Below the pieces are notes generated by a model that was not told the origin of the DNA, did not search any database, and saw only the letters and a list, made by a program, of their open reading frames with translations. Of a DNA stretch of 64,000 nucleotides, positions 1 to 9,444 are shown in pieces (the first letter of the stretch is position 1; each line of letters starts with the position of its first letter). The DNA comes from an uncultured Roseicyclus sp. Its GTDB lineage: Bacteria; Pseudomonadota; Alphaproteobacteria; Rhodobacterales; Rhodobacteraceae. A program made the translations under genes and the position numbers. The stretch covers positions 1,150,501-1,214,500 of the forward strand of contig CANLEH010000001.1 in NCBI GenBank assembly GCA_947489665.1, given 5' to 3'.

Positions 1-696
1 CCCGCCAAGGTTGCCGTTGGCATCGCTGACGTGATGACAGGCATGTACGCCGCCACCGGCATCCTTGCCGCGCTCCGCCACCGCGATGCGACCGGGCAGG
101 GGCAGCATATCGACCTGTCACTGGTCGATGCCTCCATCGCTTGGATGATCAACGAAGGCGTTGCGCACCTGACCACCGGCCAACCCCGGCCCCGGCGCGG
201 CGACCAACACGCCACCATCGTGCCCTATCAGACCTTCGCCTGTGCCGATGGCCATGTCCTCGTCGCCGTGGGCAACGACACACAATACGTCCGCTTTTGC
301 GATTTCCTCGGGCGGCCCGACCTCGCCGACGACCCGCGTTTCGCCACCAATTCCAACCGCGTCATCAACCGCGAGGCCCTGATCCCCACTTTGGAGGCCC
401 TGATGCGACAGCACAGCCAGGCCGACATCGTGGCGGCGCTGGAAGCTCGCAAGGTCCCCGTCGGTCCCGTCTATACGGTCGAACAGACCTTTGCCTCCGA
501 CCAGGTTGCGGCGCGCGAGATGCGCATTGATATGGCGAAAGAGGGTGTGGATCGCGGCGGTGTCGAACTCATCGGCAATCCACTGAAATTCTCGGCCACT
601 CCCGTCACCTATCGCCACGCGCCGCCGCATCTGGGCGAGCATACTGAGGCCGTTCTCGACTGGCTTTCCGGCACGACTGAGACGCCCGAAGGTTAA
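1..696 (+). CDS. CaiB/BaiF-type CoA-transferase, C-terminal part (5' truncated by window edge)
   Basis: Frame open from base 1 (PAKVAVGIADVMTGMYAATGILAALRHRDATGQGQHIDLSLVDA...), typical CaiB/BaiF family segment. Confidence 0.9.
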   Translation, partial: PAKVAVGIADVMTGMYAATGILAALRHRDATGQGQHIDLSLVDASIAWMINEGVAHLTTGQPRPRRGDQHATIVPYQTFACADGHVLVAVGNDTQYVRFCDFLGRPDLADDPRFATNSNRVINREALIPTLEALMRQHSQADIVAALEARKVPVGPVYTVEQTFASDQVAAREMRIDMAKEGVDRGGVELIGNPLKFSATPVTYRHAPPHLGEHTEAVLDWLSGTTETPEG

Positions 697-906
697 CCGC
701 GCCTGCCGCAAATTCGGGCGCGCCGCGAACGATTTCACCTGAAATCAAAGCAAAATCCCGCCGATCTCCGGGTGAATTGGCAGGATTTCGTTCACACATG
801 CGCCCCGACGGCTCACATGTCCGTCATCTGGGCGCAACGAGGCTTCGCGTGGGCGGGGCCATAGTCTACCTCGGATACAAAGGGACTATCAGAATCGGAC
901 AGGCGC

Positions 907-2271
907 ATGACGCAATTCGACGGATTCGGTCAGCCGACCACGATTTCGGCCGGGCCGGGACTCGATCACTGGACGGAAACGCAGATGGCGTTTCTGGCCC
1001 ATGGGGCGACGACGCCCGATCATCTTGCCAAAACGCTGGACGCTGATCCGCACTTTGCACTGGCCCACGCCGTGAAGGGCTTGTTCCTGATCCTTCTGGG
1101 CCGTCGCGAGCTGATCGAAACCGCGCAGGAGGCAGCAGATAAGGCACGCGCCGCCGATCAAACCCGCCCCGTCACGCCCCGGGAGCGGGCGTTTCTGGAT
1201 GCGCTGGATGCCTGGCTTGGGGGCCAACCCTCCAAGGCTGTGGGCCATCTCGATCAGGTTCTTTTGTCCAACCCGTCCGATCCGCTGGCGATGAAGATCG
1301 GCCATGCGATCCGCTTTGTCCTCGGCGACGCCCAAGGCATGCGCCGACAGGTCGAACAGGTCATGCCCGCCTATGGCGATGATCATGCCGCGCGCGGCTA
1401 TCTGATGGGCTGCCACGCCTTCGCACTGGAAGAAACCGGCGAATATGGCCGGGCCGCCGCGTCCGGCTCCGCCGCGCTGGAAATCTCGCCCGACGATGCC
1501 TGGGGCCTGCACGCCGTCGCGCATGTCTACGATATGCTGGCCGAGCCGACGAAGGGCCTGCAATGGCTGCAAGGGCGTGAGGCCGCGTGGACCCACTGCA
1601 ACAATTTCCGCTACCACGTCTGGTGGCACAAGGCGCTGATGCACCTCGACCTCGGCCAGACCGACATGGTGCTCGACCTCTATGATACCCTGATCCGTGC
1701 CGACAAAACCGACGATTACCGTGACATCTCCAACGCCACCTCGCTTCTGATGCGGTTGGAGCTTGAGGGCGTTGATGTCGGCACCCGTTGGGACGAGCTG
1801 GCCGATACCTCCGCCGCCCGCACCGATGACGGCTCCCTGATCTTTGCCGACCTCCATTACCTTCTGGCGCTCATCGGCGGGCGTCGGGAAGAGGCCACCG
1901 CCAAGCTCGTGGCCCGCATCACCGATGATGGCGCAAACGGCCAGGGCGAGGCCGCGATGCGCATGGCCAATCCCGGTGCCGCCGCCGCGATGGGACTGGA
2001 GGCATTCGGCGAGGGCGATTACGCCACCGCCTTCAATGGCCTCAGCCGCGCCCGCAAGCATATGCAACTGGCCGGCGGCTCCCACGCGCAGCGCGACGTG
2101 TTTGAGCGTCTGACGATCGACGCGGGCCTGCGCGCGGGCCGCATGGCCGAAGCCAAGGTCATCCTCGATGAACGCTCCGCCAAGCGGGCAGGGCGCGATG
2201 ATACCTTCGCAAGAACCCGCCGTGAGATGATCGGGAACTCCTCCGCCCCCTTGCGCGTTCCTGCGGAATAG
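907..2271 (+). CDS. Tetratricopeptide-repeat protein (TTC38-like)
   Basis: 454 aa ORF with TPR-like helical repeats (AVAHVYDMLAEPTKGLQWLQGREAAW...FRYHVWWHKALMHLDLGQ). Confidence 0.75.
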   Translation: MTQFDGFGQPTTISAGPGLDHWTETQMAFLAHGATTPDHLAKTLDADPHFALAHAVKGLFLILLGRRELIETAQEAADKARAADQTRPVTPRERAFLDALDAWLGGQPSKAVGHLDQVLLSNPSDPLAMKIGHAIRFVLGDAQGMRRQVEQVMPAYGDDHAARGYLMGCHAFALEETGEYGRAAASGSAALEISPDDAWGLHAVAHVYDMLAEPTKGLQWLQGREAAWTHCNNFRYHVWWHKALMHLDLGQTDMVLDLYDTLIRADKTDDYRDISNATSLLMRLELEGVDVGTRWDELADTSAARTDDGSLIFADLHYLLALIGGRREEATAKLVARITDDGANGQGEAAMRMANPGAAAAMGLEAFGEGDYATAFNGLSRARKHMQLAGGSHAQRDVFERLTIDAGLRAGRMAEAKVILDERSAKRAGRDDTFARTRREMIGNSSAPLRVPAE

Positions 2272-2283
2272 GGGAAACGCCGC

Positions 2284-3552
2284 GTGACCATGGTGAGCAC
2301 GACACCTTCTTTTCAGGCCCCACCAACCGCCGCAGCGCAAGCCGCGACGCCCGCGACGATGCGCGATATCCGCCTCGATTTCTTCCGCGGTATGGCGATG
2401 TTCATCATCCTCTTCGCCCATACGCCCGGCAATTTCCTGACCTCGTGGATCCCCGCGCGCTGGGGCTTTTCCGACGCGACCGAGATGTTTGTCTTCTGCT
2501 CTGGCATGGCCTCGGCCATCGCCTTTGGCCGCACGTTCGACCGTGCGGGTCTGGCCCTCGGGTCCGTCCGCGTCGGCTACCGCATCTGGCAGGTCTATTG
2601 GGCCCATGTGGGCCTCTTCTTTGCCACTGCGGCGCTGCTGGTGTTCCTGACCGATCTGCCCTTCACCGACCGCAATTACTGGGGCCAGATGAACCTCTGG
2701 ATGCTGTTTGTGGAGCATCAGGAAGACCTTTGGGCCAACCCCAACATCCTGTTCAGCTTCATGACCCTGCAATGGGTGCCGAACCTCTTCGACATCCTGC
2801 CGATGTACATGGTGATCCTCGCCATGATGCCAGTTTTCTATGCGCTCGCCCGCGTTCACCTTGGCCTCGTCGCAGCCGTCTCCATCGCCCTGTGGTTCAT
2901 GGGCCAACGCGCCTTTACCGAGGCGCTTGGGCTGCCCTACTTCAACTTCACGGCCGAGCCCTGGGTAGGTGACGATGAATGGCAACGCCGCTGGTTTCTC
3001 AACCCCTTTGGGTGGCAACTGGCCTTCTTCACGGGCTTTGCCTTCATGCGCGGCTGGATCCCCAAGCCACCCGTCAATGCGCTTCTGATCGGCCTCACCG
3101 CTTTCATCGTCATCGCCAACATTCCGCTCAGCAACATCGGCGTGCGCGAGTTCGGGTTCGAATGGGCCCGCGAATGGCGCGTGGAAAACCGCCAACTGAT
3201 CTCCAAGACCGATTTCGGCATCCTGCGCTACGTCCAGTTCCTGAGCCTCGCCTACCTCGCCTGGGTCATCGCGGGCGATGGCGGCGACCGCATCCGTGCC
3301 GGTGCAGGCTGGATCGGGCGCAACATCTGGGCGCCCCTTCTGACCGTGTTCCTGAAAGTGGGCCAGCAAAGCCTCGCCGTCTTCGTCGTCTCGATCTTCA
3401 TCGCCCGCTTCAACGGCTTCGCGATGGACATGTTGGGCCGTGACGTCGCCATGACCCTTCTGGTCAACGCCTTCGGCTGCGCCGTCCTGATCGCCACCGC
3501 CTACGCGGCAAGCTACTTCAAGACGCAGCCTTGGCGGGTGAAACCGAAATGA
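2284..3552 (+). CDS. opgC: OpgC-family membrane protein (periplasmic glucan succinylation)
   Basis: Multi-TM ORF with RDIRLDFFRGMAMFIILFAHTPGNFLTSW...; directly upstream of and overlapping opgG. Confidence 0.8.
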   Translation: MTMVSTTPSFQAPPTAAAQAATPATMRDIRLDFFRGMAMFIILFAHTPGNFLTSWIPARWGFSDATEMFVFCSGMASAIAFGRTFDRAGLALGSVRVGYRIWQVYWAHVGLFFATAALLVFLTDLPFTDRNYWGQMNLWMLFVEHQEDLWANPNILFSFMTLQWVPNLFDILPMYMVILAMMPVFYALARVHLGLVAAVSIALWFMGQRAFTEALGLPYFNFTAEPWVGDDEWQRRWFLNPFGWQLAFFTGFAFMRGWIPKPPVNALLIGLTAFIVIANIPLSNIGVREFGFEWAREWRVENRQLISKTDFGILRYVQFLSLAYLAWVIAGDGGDRIRAGAGWIGRNIWAPLLTVFLKVGQQSLAVFVVSIFIARFNGFAMDMLGRDVAMTLLVNAFGCAVLIATAYAASYFKTQPWRVKPK

Positions 3553-5063
3553 TGAACCGCCGCTCCTCGCTTGCGCTCCTCGCAGCTGCCATGGCCTCCC
3601 CGGCCTTTGGCCTGCCGATGTTCCGCGAAGGCAGCGCACACCCCTTTGATCGCGATTGGCTGGTCGCCGAGGCGCAGCGCCTCAGCCTTGCCCCCTACCA
3701 GCCGCTGCCCGAAGTTCCGCAGGGCTGGCAGGACCTCACCTATGACGAATACCGCTGGATGTGGTTCAACCCCCAGCGCGGCCTCTGGATGGACGAGGAC
3801 CGCCCGTTCAAGGTCGATTTCTTCCACCCCGGCCTCTACTTTCCCCGGCCCGTTGAGGTGAACGTCGTCCAAGGCGGCGAGGCGCAGACCCTCGCCTTTG
3901 ACCTTTCCCTCTTCGACCGCACCGATCAATTCCCGGACCTGCCGATCACCGAGGAAATGGGCTATTCCGGCCTCCGTCTGCGCGCCGCTTTGGAACGGCC
4001 CGACATCTTCACCGAATTCGCCGTCTTCCAAGGCGCGAGCTACTTCCGCGCCATCGGCACCGGCATGAATTACGGCCTCTCGGCCCGGGGCCTCGCCATC
4101 GGCACAGCGTCTGAGTCAGGCGAGGAATTCCCCGAATTCACCCGCTTCTGGCTGGAAGCGCCGATGCCCGGCGACACGACCCAAGTGATCCATGCGCTCC
4201 TGGATGGCGACAGCTGCACCGGCGCCTATACCTTCCGCATCACCCCCGGCCCGGTCACGCGGATGCATGTGGACATGAACCTGTTCCCGCGCGTCGACCT
4301 GCCGAATGTGGGCCTGGCCCCGCTGACCTCAATGTTCCTCTACGACCAGACCAACCGCGCGGGCCATGATGATTTCCGCCCCGCCGTGCACGACAGTGAC
4401 GGTCTGATGATCCACAACGGCAACGGCGAGCTGCTCCTGCGCCCCCTCAAGAACCCCGATACGCTGCAAGTGTCGTCCTTCGTGGATCACGATTGCCGGG
4501 GCTTCGGCCTGCTTCAACGCGCCCGCGATCTGGCCGATTTCGAGGATTTCGAAGCCCATTACGAATTGCGTCCCTCACTTTGGGTTGAACCCGGCGAAGG
4601 CTGGGGCGAAGGCTCCGTTCAACTGGTCGAGATCCCGTCCGAGTTGGAGATCTACGACAATATCGTTGCCTATTGGCGCCCGCGTGGCGGATTGATTGCC
4701 GGTAACGATTACCGCCACACCTATACGCTGAACTGGTGCGAAGAACCCGAACGCCCCCGCGATGTGGCCCGCGTGATGAACACCGCCATTGGCGGCAACT
4801 GGAACCGCACCCAAACCCTCGTCGCCATCGACTTCGCCAATCACGAAAGCATCGACGGCGCGCCGGAGGATTTCACCAAGGTTGTTCAGTCCAATCGCGG
4901 GACAGTCACCGAAGGTGTGCTAGAACGTAACCCGGGCACCGGCGGCCTGCGTCTGACCTTCGCCGTCGACCCGGGGGAAGAAACCTACATGGAACTGCGC
5001 GCGCAATTGCTGAAGGAAGGGGAGCCTGTGACGGAAGTCTGGCTCTACCGGCTCTCGGCATGA
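3549..5063 (+). CDS. opgG: Glucan biosynthesis protein G (MdoG/OpgG)
   Basis: MdoG-type sequence (FHPGLYFPRPVEVNVV..., YELRPSLWVEPGEGWGEGSVQLVEIPS); ATGA overlap with opgC stop. Confidence 0.85.
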   Translation: MMNRRSSLALLAAAMASPAFGLPMFREGSAHPFDRDWLVAEAQRLSLAPYQPLPEVPQGWQDLTYDEYRWMWFNPQRGLWMDEDRPFKVDFFHPGLYFPRPVEVNVVQGGEAQTLAFDLSLFDRTDQFPDLPITEEMGYSGLRLRAALERPDIFTEFAVFQGASYFRAIGTGMNYGLSARGLAIGTASESGEEFPEFTRFWLEAPMPGDTTQVIHALLDGDSCTGAYTFRITPGPVTRMHVDMNLFPRVDLPNVGLAPLTSMFLYDQTNRAGHDDFRPAVHDSDGLMIHNGNGELLLRPLKNPDTLQVSSFVDHDCRGFGLLQRARDLADFEDFEAHYELRPSLWVEPGEGWGEGSVQLVEIPSELEIYDNIVAYWRPRGGLIAGNDYRHTYTLNWCEEPERPRDVARVMNTAIGGNWNRTQTLVAIDFANHESIDGAPEDFTKVVQSNRGTVTEGVLERNPGTGGLRLTFAVDPGEETYMELRAQLLKEGEPVTEVWLYRLSA

Positions 5064-6931
5064 AGCTCAGCATAGACCCATATATGCCGCCCGAGGCTCC
5101 GCTGGCCCGCCCCATTCAGAACCTGCGCGCGCCCTACACCGACAAAACCGCACCGGGCGTCGCAAAGACCCGCTCCTGGCTCTGGCGTCTTGCCACCTTC
5201 ATCCCGGCGTTTGCCACCACGCTTGCCCTTGTGGCGGCCTTCACCGACTGGTTCGCCATGGGCGGCCTCACGGGCTTCGAGATTGCGCTGATCACGCTCA
5301 TCGCGCTGACCTTCTTCTGGATTTCACTCTCGGTCTCCACCGTGACCGTCGGCGTCGCGCGCCTGTTCCTCAGTCGCCCACCAGCCGCGCCGACCAATGG
5401 CCCCAGCATGGATGTCGCCCTTCTGGTGCCTTGCTATAACGAAGTGCCATGGGACGTCTTCGGCAATGCCTGCGCCATGCTGGAAGAGTTGGACGCGCAT
5501 CCAACCGACCACCGCTACACCCTCTTCATCCTGTCCGACACGCGGGATGAGGCCACGGCGGAGCAGGAACTTCGCGCCTTCGCCACCCTGCGTGCGCGCC
5601 TGCCGGACCATATCCGCCTCCACTACCGCCGCCGCGCGATGAACACCGACCGCAAGGTCGGCAACCTAGCCGATTGGGTCGAACGCTGGGGCGGCGCCCA
5701 TGACGCGATGCTGGTGCTGGATGCCGACAGCCTGATGTCGGGCGGGGCGATCGTGGCGCTGACCGATGAACTCTCCGCCGATCCCTCCGCGGGCCTGATC
5801 CAGAGCTTCCCGCAGCTTTTCGGGGCAGAAACCGTCTTCGCCCGCGTGCAGCAATTCGCCTCCACCATTTACGGCGCGGTGCTGGCCGAGGGGCTGGCCA
5901 CATGGTCCGACCGGGAAGGCAATTACTGGGGCCATAACGCGATCATCCGCACCGCCGCCTTCGCCTCCTGCGCCGGCCTGCCCAAGATCAAGACCATCAC
6001 CGGCAAAGGCGCGCTGATCCTGTCCCACGACTTTGTGGAGGCCGGCCTTCTGCGCCGCGCGGGCTGGGGCGTGCGCTTCTCCCCCCGCATCAAGGGCAGT
6101 TATGAGGAAGTCCCCGCGACCCTCATCGATTACGTCATCCGCGACCAGCGCTGGTGCCAGGGCAACCTGCAACACCTCAAACTGCTCGCCTCGCGCGGCT
6201 TCCACGGCGTCTCCCGCTTCCACCTCTTCCACGGGGCGGTCAGCTATCTGCTTTCGCCCATGTGGTTCCTGCTTCTGATGACCTGGGCGCTGATCGGCAC
6301 TGGCGCGGATCAGAACGTGATCCGCTACTTCTCGGGCCTCAACCCGCAAGTGCAATGGCCTGAGATGACGGTGGTCCATTCCTCGGCGCTTCTGATCTTC
6401 ATGTACGGCATGCTGCTCGCGCCCAAGGCGCTGGGGGCTGCGGCCATCGGCGGCATCGGCCTGCGCGTGGCCGAGCTTGGCGGCCCGATCCGCTTCGCTG
6501 CGTCGTTTGTGGCAGAGCTGATCCTGTCGATCCTCTACGCGCCCATCCTGATGGTGCAGCAAACCCTTGCCGTGGTCCGCTCGATCCTGGGCCTGAAAGT
6601 CGACTGGAAACCGCAGGCGCGGGCAGGGGGCGCCTATTCGCTCTGGTCGATGCTGAAATTCCACTGGTTGGAGACACTGGCAGGCGCGGGCCTGGTGGCC
6701 GGCATGGCGGCCGGCATCGTCTCTCTCTGGCTGCTGCCCATCGCCGTGTCGCTGGCCATGGCCGTGCCGCTCTCGGCGCTCTCTGGCCTGAACCTCACCC
6801 ACTTCCGCGCCACCCGCCGTGCCCTTGGGACGCCCGAGGTCTACGCCGCACCCGCGATCATCCGCGCCGCCAAGGCGCACCGCGCCGAGCTGCGCGAGAC
6901 GCTGCGCGATCTGCCGGAAGCCGCGGAATAA
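5060..6931 (+). CDS. opgH: Glucans biosynthesis glucosyltransferase H (MdoH/OpgH)
   Basis: GT2 motifs (VALLVPCYNEVPWDVFGN, MLVLDADSLMSG, RDQRWCQGNLQH) and multiple TM segments. Confidence 0.93.
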   Translation: MKLSIDPYMPPEAPLARPIQNLRAPYTDKTAPGVAKTRSWLWRLATFIPAFATTLALVAAFTDWFAMGGLTGFEIALITLIALTFFWISLSVSTVTVGVARLFLSRPPAAPTNGPSMDVALLVPCYNEVPWDVFGNACAMLEELDAHPTDHRYTLFILSDTRDEATAEQELRAFATLRARLPDHIRLHYRRRAMNTDRKVGNLADWVERWGGAHDAMLVLDADSLMSGGAIVALTDELSADPSAGLIQSFPQLFGAETVFARVQQFASTIYGAVLAEGLATWSDREGNYWGHNAIIRTAAFASCAGLPKIKTITGKGALILSHDFVEAGLLRRAGWGVRFSPRIKGSYEEVPATLIDYVIRDQRWCQGNLQHLKLLASRGFHGVSRFHLFHGAVSYLLSPMWFLLLMTWALIGTGADQNVIRYFSGLNPQVQWPEMTVVHSSALLIFMYGMLLAPKALGAAAIGGIGLRVAELGGPIRFAASFVAELILSILYAPILMVQQTLAVVRSILGLKVDWKPQARAGGAYSLWSMLKFHWLETLAGAGLVAGMAAGIVSLWLLPIAVSLAMAVPLSALSGLNLTHFRATRRALGTPEVYAAPAIIRAAKAHRAELRETLRDLPEAAE

Positions 6932-6976
6932 CCCGTCAGCCGCTCCTCGATCCTCCGGGCATCCTCGCAACTGCAC

Positions 6977-7051
6977 CAAACTCTGACCAAATGGACGCTT
7001 TTTTCCGGAAAATTGTGACCAAATGGACGGAGTTCCGACCAAATGGTCACA
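6977..7051. repeat. 75-bp triple-palindrome intergenic element, copy A (minus orientation)
   Basis: Three 12-bp modules GACCAAATGGAC / GACCAAATGGAC / GACCAAATGGTC at 6985, 7017 and 7037, plus shared backbone with copy B at 63757-63831. Confidence 0.85.
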
Positions 7052-7879
7052 TTATTGGTCGAGCGCCTCGTACCAATCGAGCGCCAGATCGGCCCATCCG
7101 CGCGGCACCGCATGGCCGCCGGGGAAGAGCGCGAATGTCAGCGATCCGGCGTCACACGACGTCCAGATCCGCTGCCAATAAAAGCCCTCATTGGTGATCT
7201 CATCGGGCGCAGAGCGGTTGCATCCATTCGTCTCGCGCCAGATCTCCATACCGGCAAAAACATCGCCCTGCCGCACAGCCCCATCGCGGAAAACACGGCC
7301 TTCAATTGGCACGGTTCCGTCCGTCCAGCCATGGGTGTGGAGCACATCGACCGGCCCCGCGCAGGCATCCAGCGCGGGATGTGGTCGCCAGAACGACCCC
7401 GCCACGGGCGCATAGGCGCGCGCAATGTCAGGGGCATCGCAGGCCAGGTAGGATGTCATGGAGCCGCCGATGGAAAACCCTGCAATAACAACGTCTTCAC
7501 GATCAATGCCATGCACTTCCGCCGCGTGGCTGAGCACCTCTTCAAAGTAGGCCGCTTCATCGCGGATGGGCTCGAATTCCGGATGGAACGACCAGGTGGA
7601 GCCGAAGCGAGAGCCTTCCCGTTGCAACCCCTGTGGCCCGATCAAGGCATAGCCGCGCGCCGTCACGGCCTCGCGCAGCATGTTTACCATGCCCTCACCA
7701 CGCCCGCCCGCGCCGTGCAGCATCATCAGGGCAGGGAAGGGGCCTTCGCCCTCCGGCAGCGCGATGTGGTACTCGCCCATCGGCACTTCACACGCCCCCT
7801 CGGCCCCGGCGCAATCGGCAAAAGCAGGGCAAGCTGCCGCCAGAAAACCCAGCGCAGTCAGAGTGTTACGAACGATCAA
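7052..7879 (-). CDS. Secreted PHB-depolymerase-like esterase (LpqC family)
   Basis: LPEGEGPFPALMMLHGAGGRGEGM, GFSIGGSMTSYLAC, signal peptide; TTG start near 7879 inferred. Confidence 0.75.
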   Translation of the reverse strand: MIVRNTLTALGFLAAACPAFADCAGAEGACEVPMGEYHIALPEGEGPFPALMMLHGAGGRGEGMVNMLREAVTARGYALIGPQGLQREGSRFGSTWSFHPEFEPIRDEAAYFEEVLSHAAEVHGIDREDVVIAGFSIGGSMTSYLACDAPDIARAYAPVAGSFWRPHPALDACAGPVDVLHTHGWTDGTVPIEGRVFRDGAVRQGDVFAGMEIWRETNGCNRSAPDEITNEGFYWQRIWTSCDAGSLTFALFPGGHAVPRGWADLALDWYEALDQ

Positions 7880-8324
7880 CCGGCAATCCTTCCCTGATCC
7901 ACCCAGGCCCCGCACCGGACCCGAGCATGCCTTCCGGCACGTCAATGATGTTGGTGAACCCGGCCTCCGTCAGCCGGTTGGTCAGGCGCGACGACCGTAC
8001 GCCCCGCGCACAGATCAGCGCGACGCGAGCATCGGTGGCACCACCGGTAAGCGCTAGTAAAGCCTCGGAAAAATCGTCCCGCCGCATGTCCAGTCGATGG
8101 CCCGAGGCGGGCGAACCCGTCGCCGCCCATTCATCCGGGCGGCGAATGTCGATCAGCAAAATCTCACCGGCGGACGCCATCTCATGGGCCTCACCCACGC
8201 TGATTTGCTCGCCCACATCCTCCGACAGGGCGGCATAGAACAGGTTCCGCCCCTCGGTCGCGGCAAAGCCCACACCGACCAGCGCCAGCGCACCGGCGCC
8301 AATCAGAAACCGTCTGCGGTTCAC
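7866..8324 (-). CDS. Rhodanese-like domain protein with N-terminal signal
   Basis: EILLIDIRRPDEWAATG...VALICARGVRSSRLTNRLTEAGFTNIIDVPEGM; GTG start (VNRRRFLIGAGALALV) inferred. Confidence 0.82.
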   Translation of the reverse strand: MNRRRFLIGAGALALVGVGFAATEGRNLFYAALSEDVGEQISVGEAHEMASAGEILLIDIRRPDEWAATGSPASGHRLDMRRDDFSEALLALTGGATDARVALICARGVRSSRLTNRLTEAGFTNIIDVPEGMLGSGAGPGWIREGLPVDRS

Positions 8325-8325
8325 G

Positions 8326-8877
8326 TCAGGAGGCCTCCAAATACCCGCCGACAATATCGGCCATCATCTCCGGCCCTAGCACCGGCGGCAGCAGCGTCAG
8401 CACCTCGCCCTCGCCATCCAGCAAGTAGATGAACGAGCCATGAGAGAAGACAGTGCCGTAAAACGGGTCAACGAAAAGCTCTTCGAATTCAACGGAATAG
8501 GCGTCATAGGCCACCTGAAGCTCCGCCTGTGTTCCGGTCAGCCCAACAAAGTCCGGGTGATGCACATGCAGCGCTTCGCCCATCGTCTCAACCGTGTCCC
8601 GCTCGGGGTCGACCGTGACCATCACGGGCCGCAACGCCATGCCGCGATCGTCCAGGATGTCCACGATGGAGGCCATCGTTGGGAACACGGCCGAGCAGAT
8701 TTCCTGACAATTCGCGTAGCCAAAGAACAGCAGCTGATGTTGGCCATCCGGGTCGACCTCAGTGCGCACTGCGCCCGTATGATCGGTCAGTTCGAACGCG
8801 CCACCCAGCCCGTCTTCCAGTGACTGCGCCGAGGCTGTCCCGGCGCAGAAACATGCAGCAATCGCAAGCGCTCTCAT
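8326..8877 (-). CDS. SCO1/SenC-family copper/thiol chaperone
   Basis: LLFFGYANCQEICSAVFPTMASIV...VTVDPERDTVETM...FSHGSFIYLLDGEG. Confidence 0.9.
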   Translation of the reverse strand: MRALAIAACFCAGTASAQSLEDGLGGAFELTDHTGAVRTEVDPDGQHQLLFFGYANCQEICSAVFPTMASIVDILDDRGMALRPVMVTVDPERDTVETMGEALHVHHPDFVGLTGTQAELQVAYDAYSVEFEELFVDPFYGTVFSHGSFIYLLDGEGEVLTLLPPVLGPEMMADIVGGYLEAS

Positions 8878-9443
8878 CTCGTGACGTCCCACGCCTCTTG
8901 CCAGGTCTCGCCGGTGCCGAGATAACCGTCGCCGTTAATCTCGGCCATCACGCGCGGATCGTTGCGATACCAGCGCCCGTCTTGCGCCGCCGCCTCCGGC
9001 TGTTGCTCGGCCCAGGCATCGGTCCAGCCATTTGCCGTGGTCCATTCATCAACGCCGACCTCGCGGATGCGTTGCACGAGGTAGACATTCGTCGCCCCGA
9101 CATACTCATCCTCGATCATCAGGCCATCGACTTCGACTTGCATCCCGCAGAACGGCTGAAGATCCACGGCAGCGCCGGTGAAAATGCCCTGATTGTTCTT
9201 GTTGGGATAGGTCAGCACGCCATCTGCCGCGCGCAACAGCCCAAGCTGGCGACCGGTTGCACAGGCATTGTCGCAATCGCCCGCGACTTCGCACAACATG
9301 TCGACCACTTCGGCCTCAAAAAACGCGGGCTCTTCCCATGCAAGATTCCAGGATCGCGCCTCGGAGCCTTCTGAGAAAGGGCCTTCCTGCGCGGCCAGCG
9401 GAGTGGCCAGAAAAGCGAGCGGTATCAGATACTTCCACATCAC
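8874..9443 (-). CDS. Hypothetical secreted cysteine-containing protein
   Basis: Signal peptide and CEVAGDCDNACATGRQLGLL; co-oriented with SCO gene. Confidence 0.7.
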   Translation of the reverse strand: MMWKYLIPLAFLATPLAAQEGPFSEGSEARSWNLAWEEPAFFEAEVVDMLCEVAGDCDNACATGRQLGLLRAADGVLTYPNKNNQGIFTGAAVDLQPFCGMQVEVDGLMIEDEYVGATNVYLVQRIREVGVDEWTTANGWTDAWAEQQPEAAAQDGRWYRNDPRVMAEINGDGYLGTGETWQEAWDVTR

Positions 9444-9444
9444 T

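Noticed and set aside
889-3639. 916-aa minus-strand ORF
   Set aside because: Antisense shadow of the TPR and opgC genes; composition (Gly/Asp/His/Arg rich) is typical of high-GC antisense frames.
5666-7042. 458-aa minus-strand ORF
   Set aside because: Antisense to opgH, with no recognisable protein motif.
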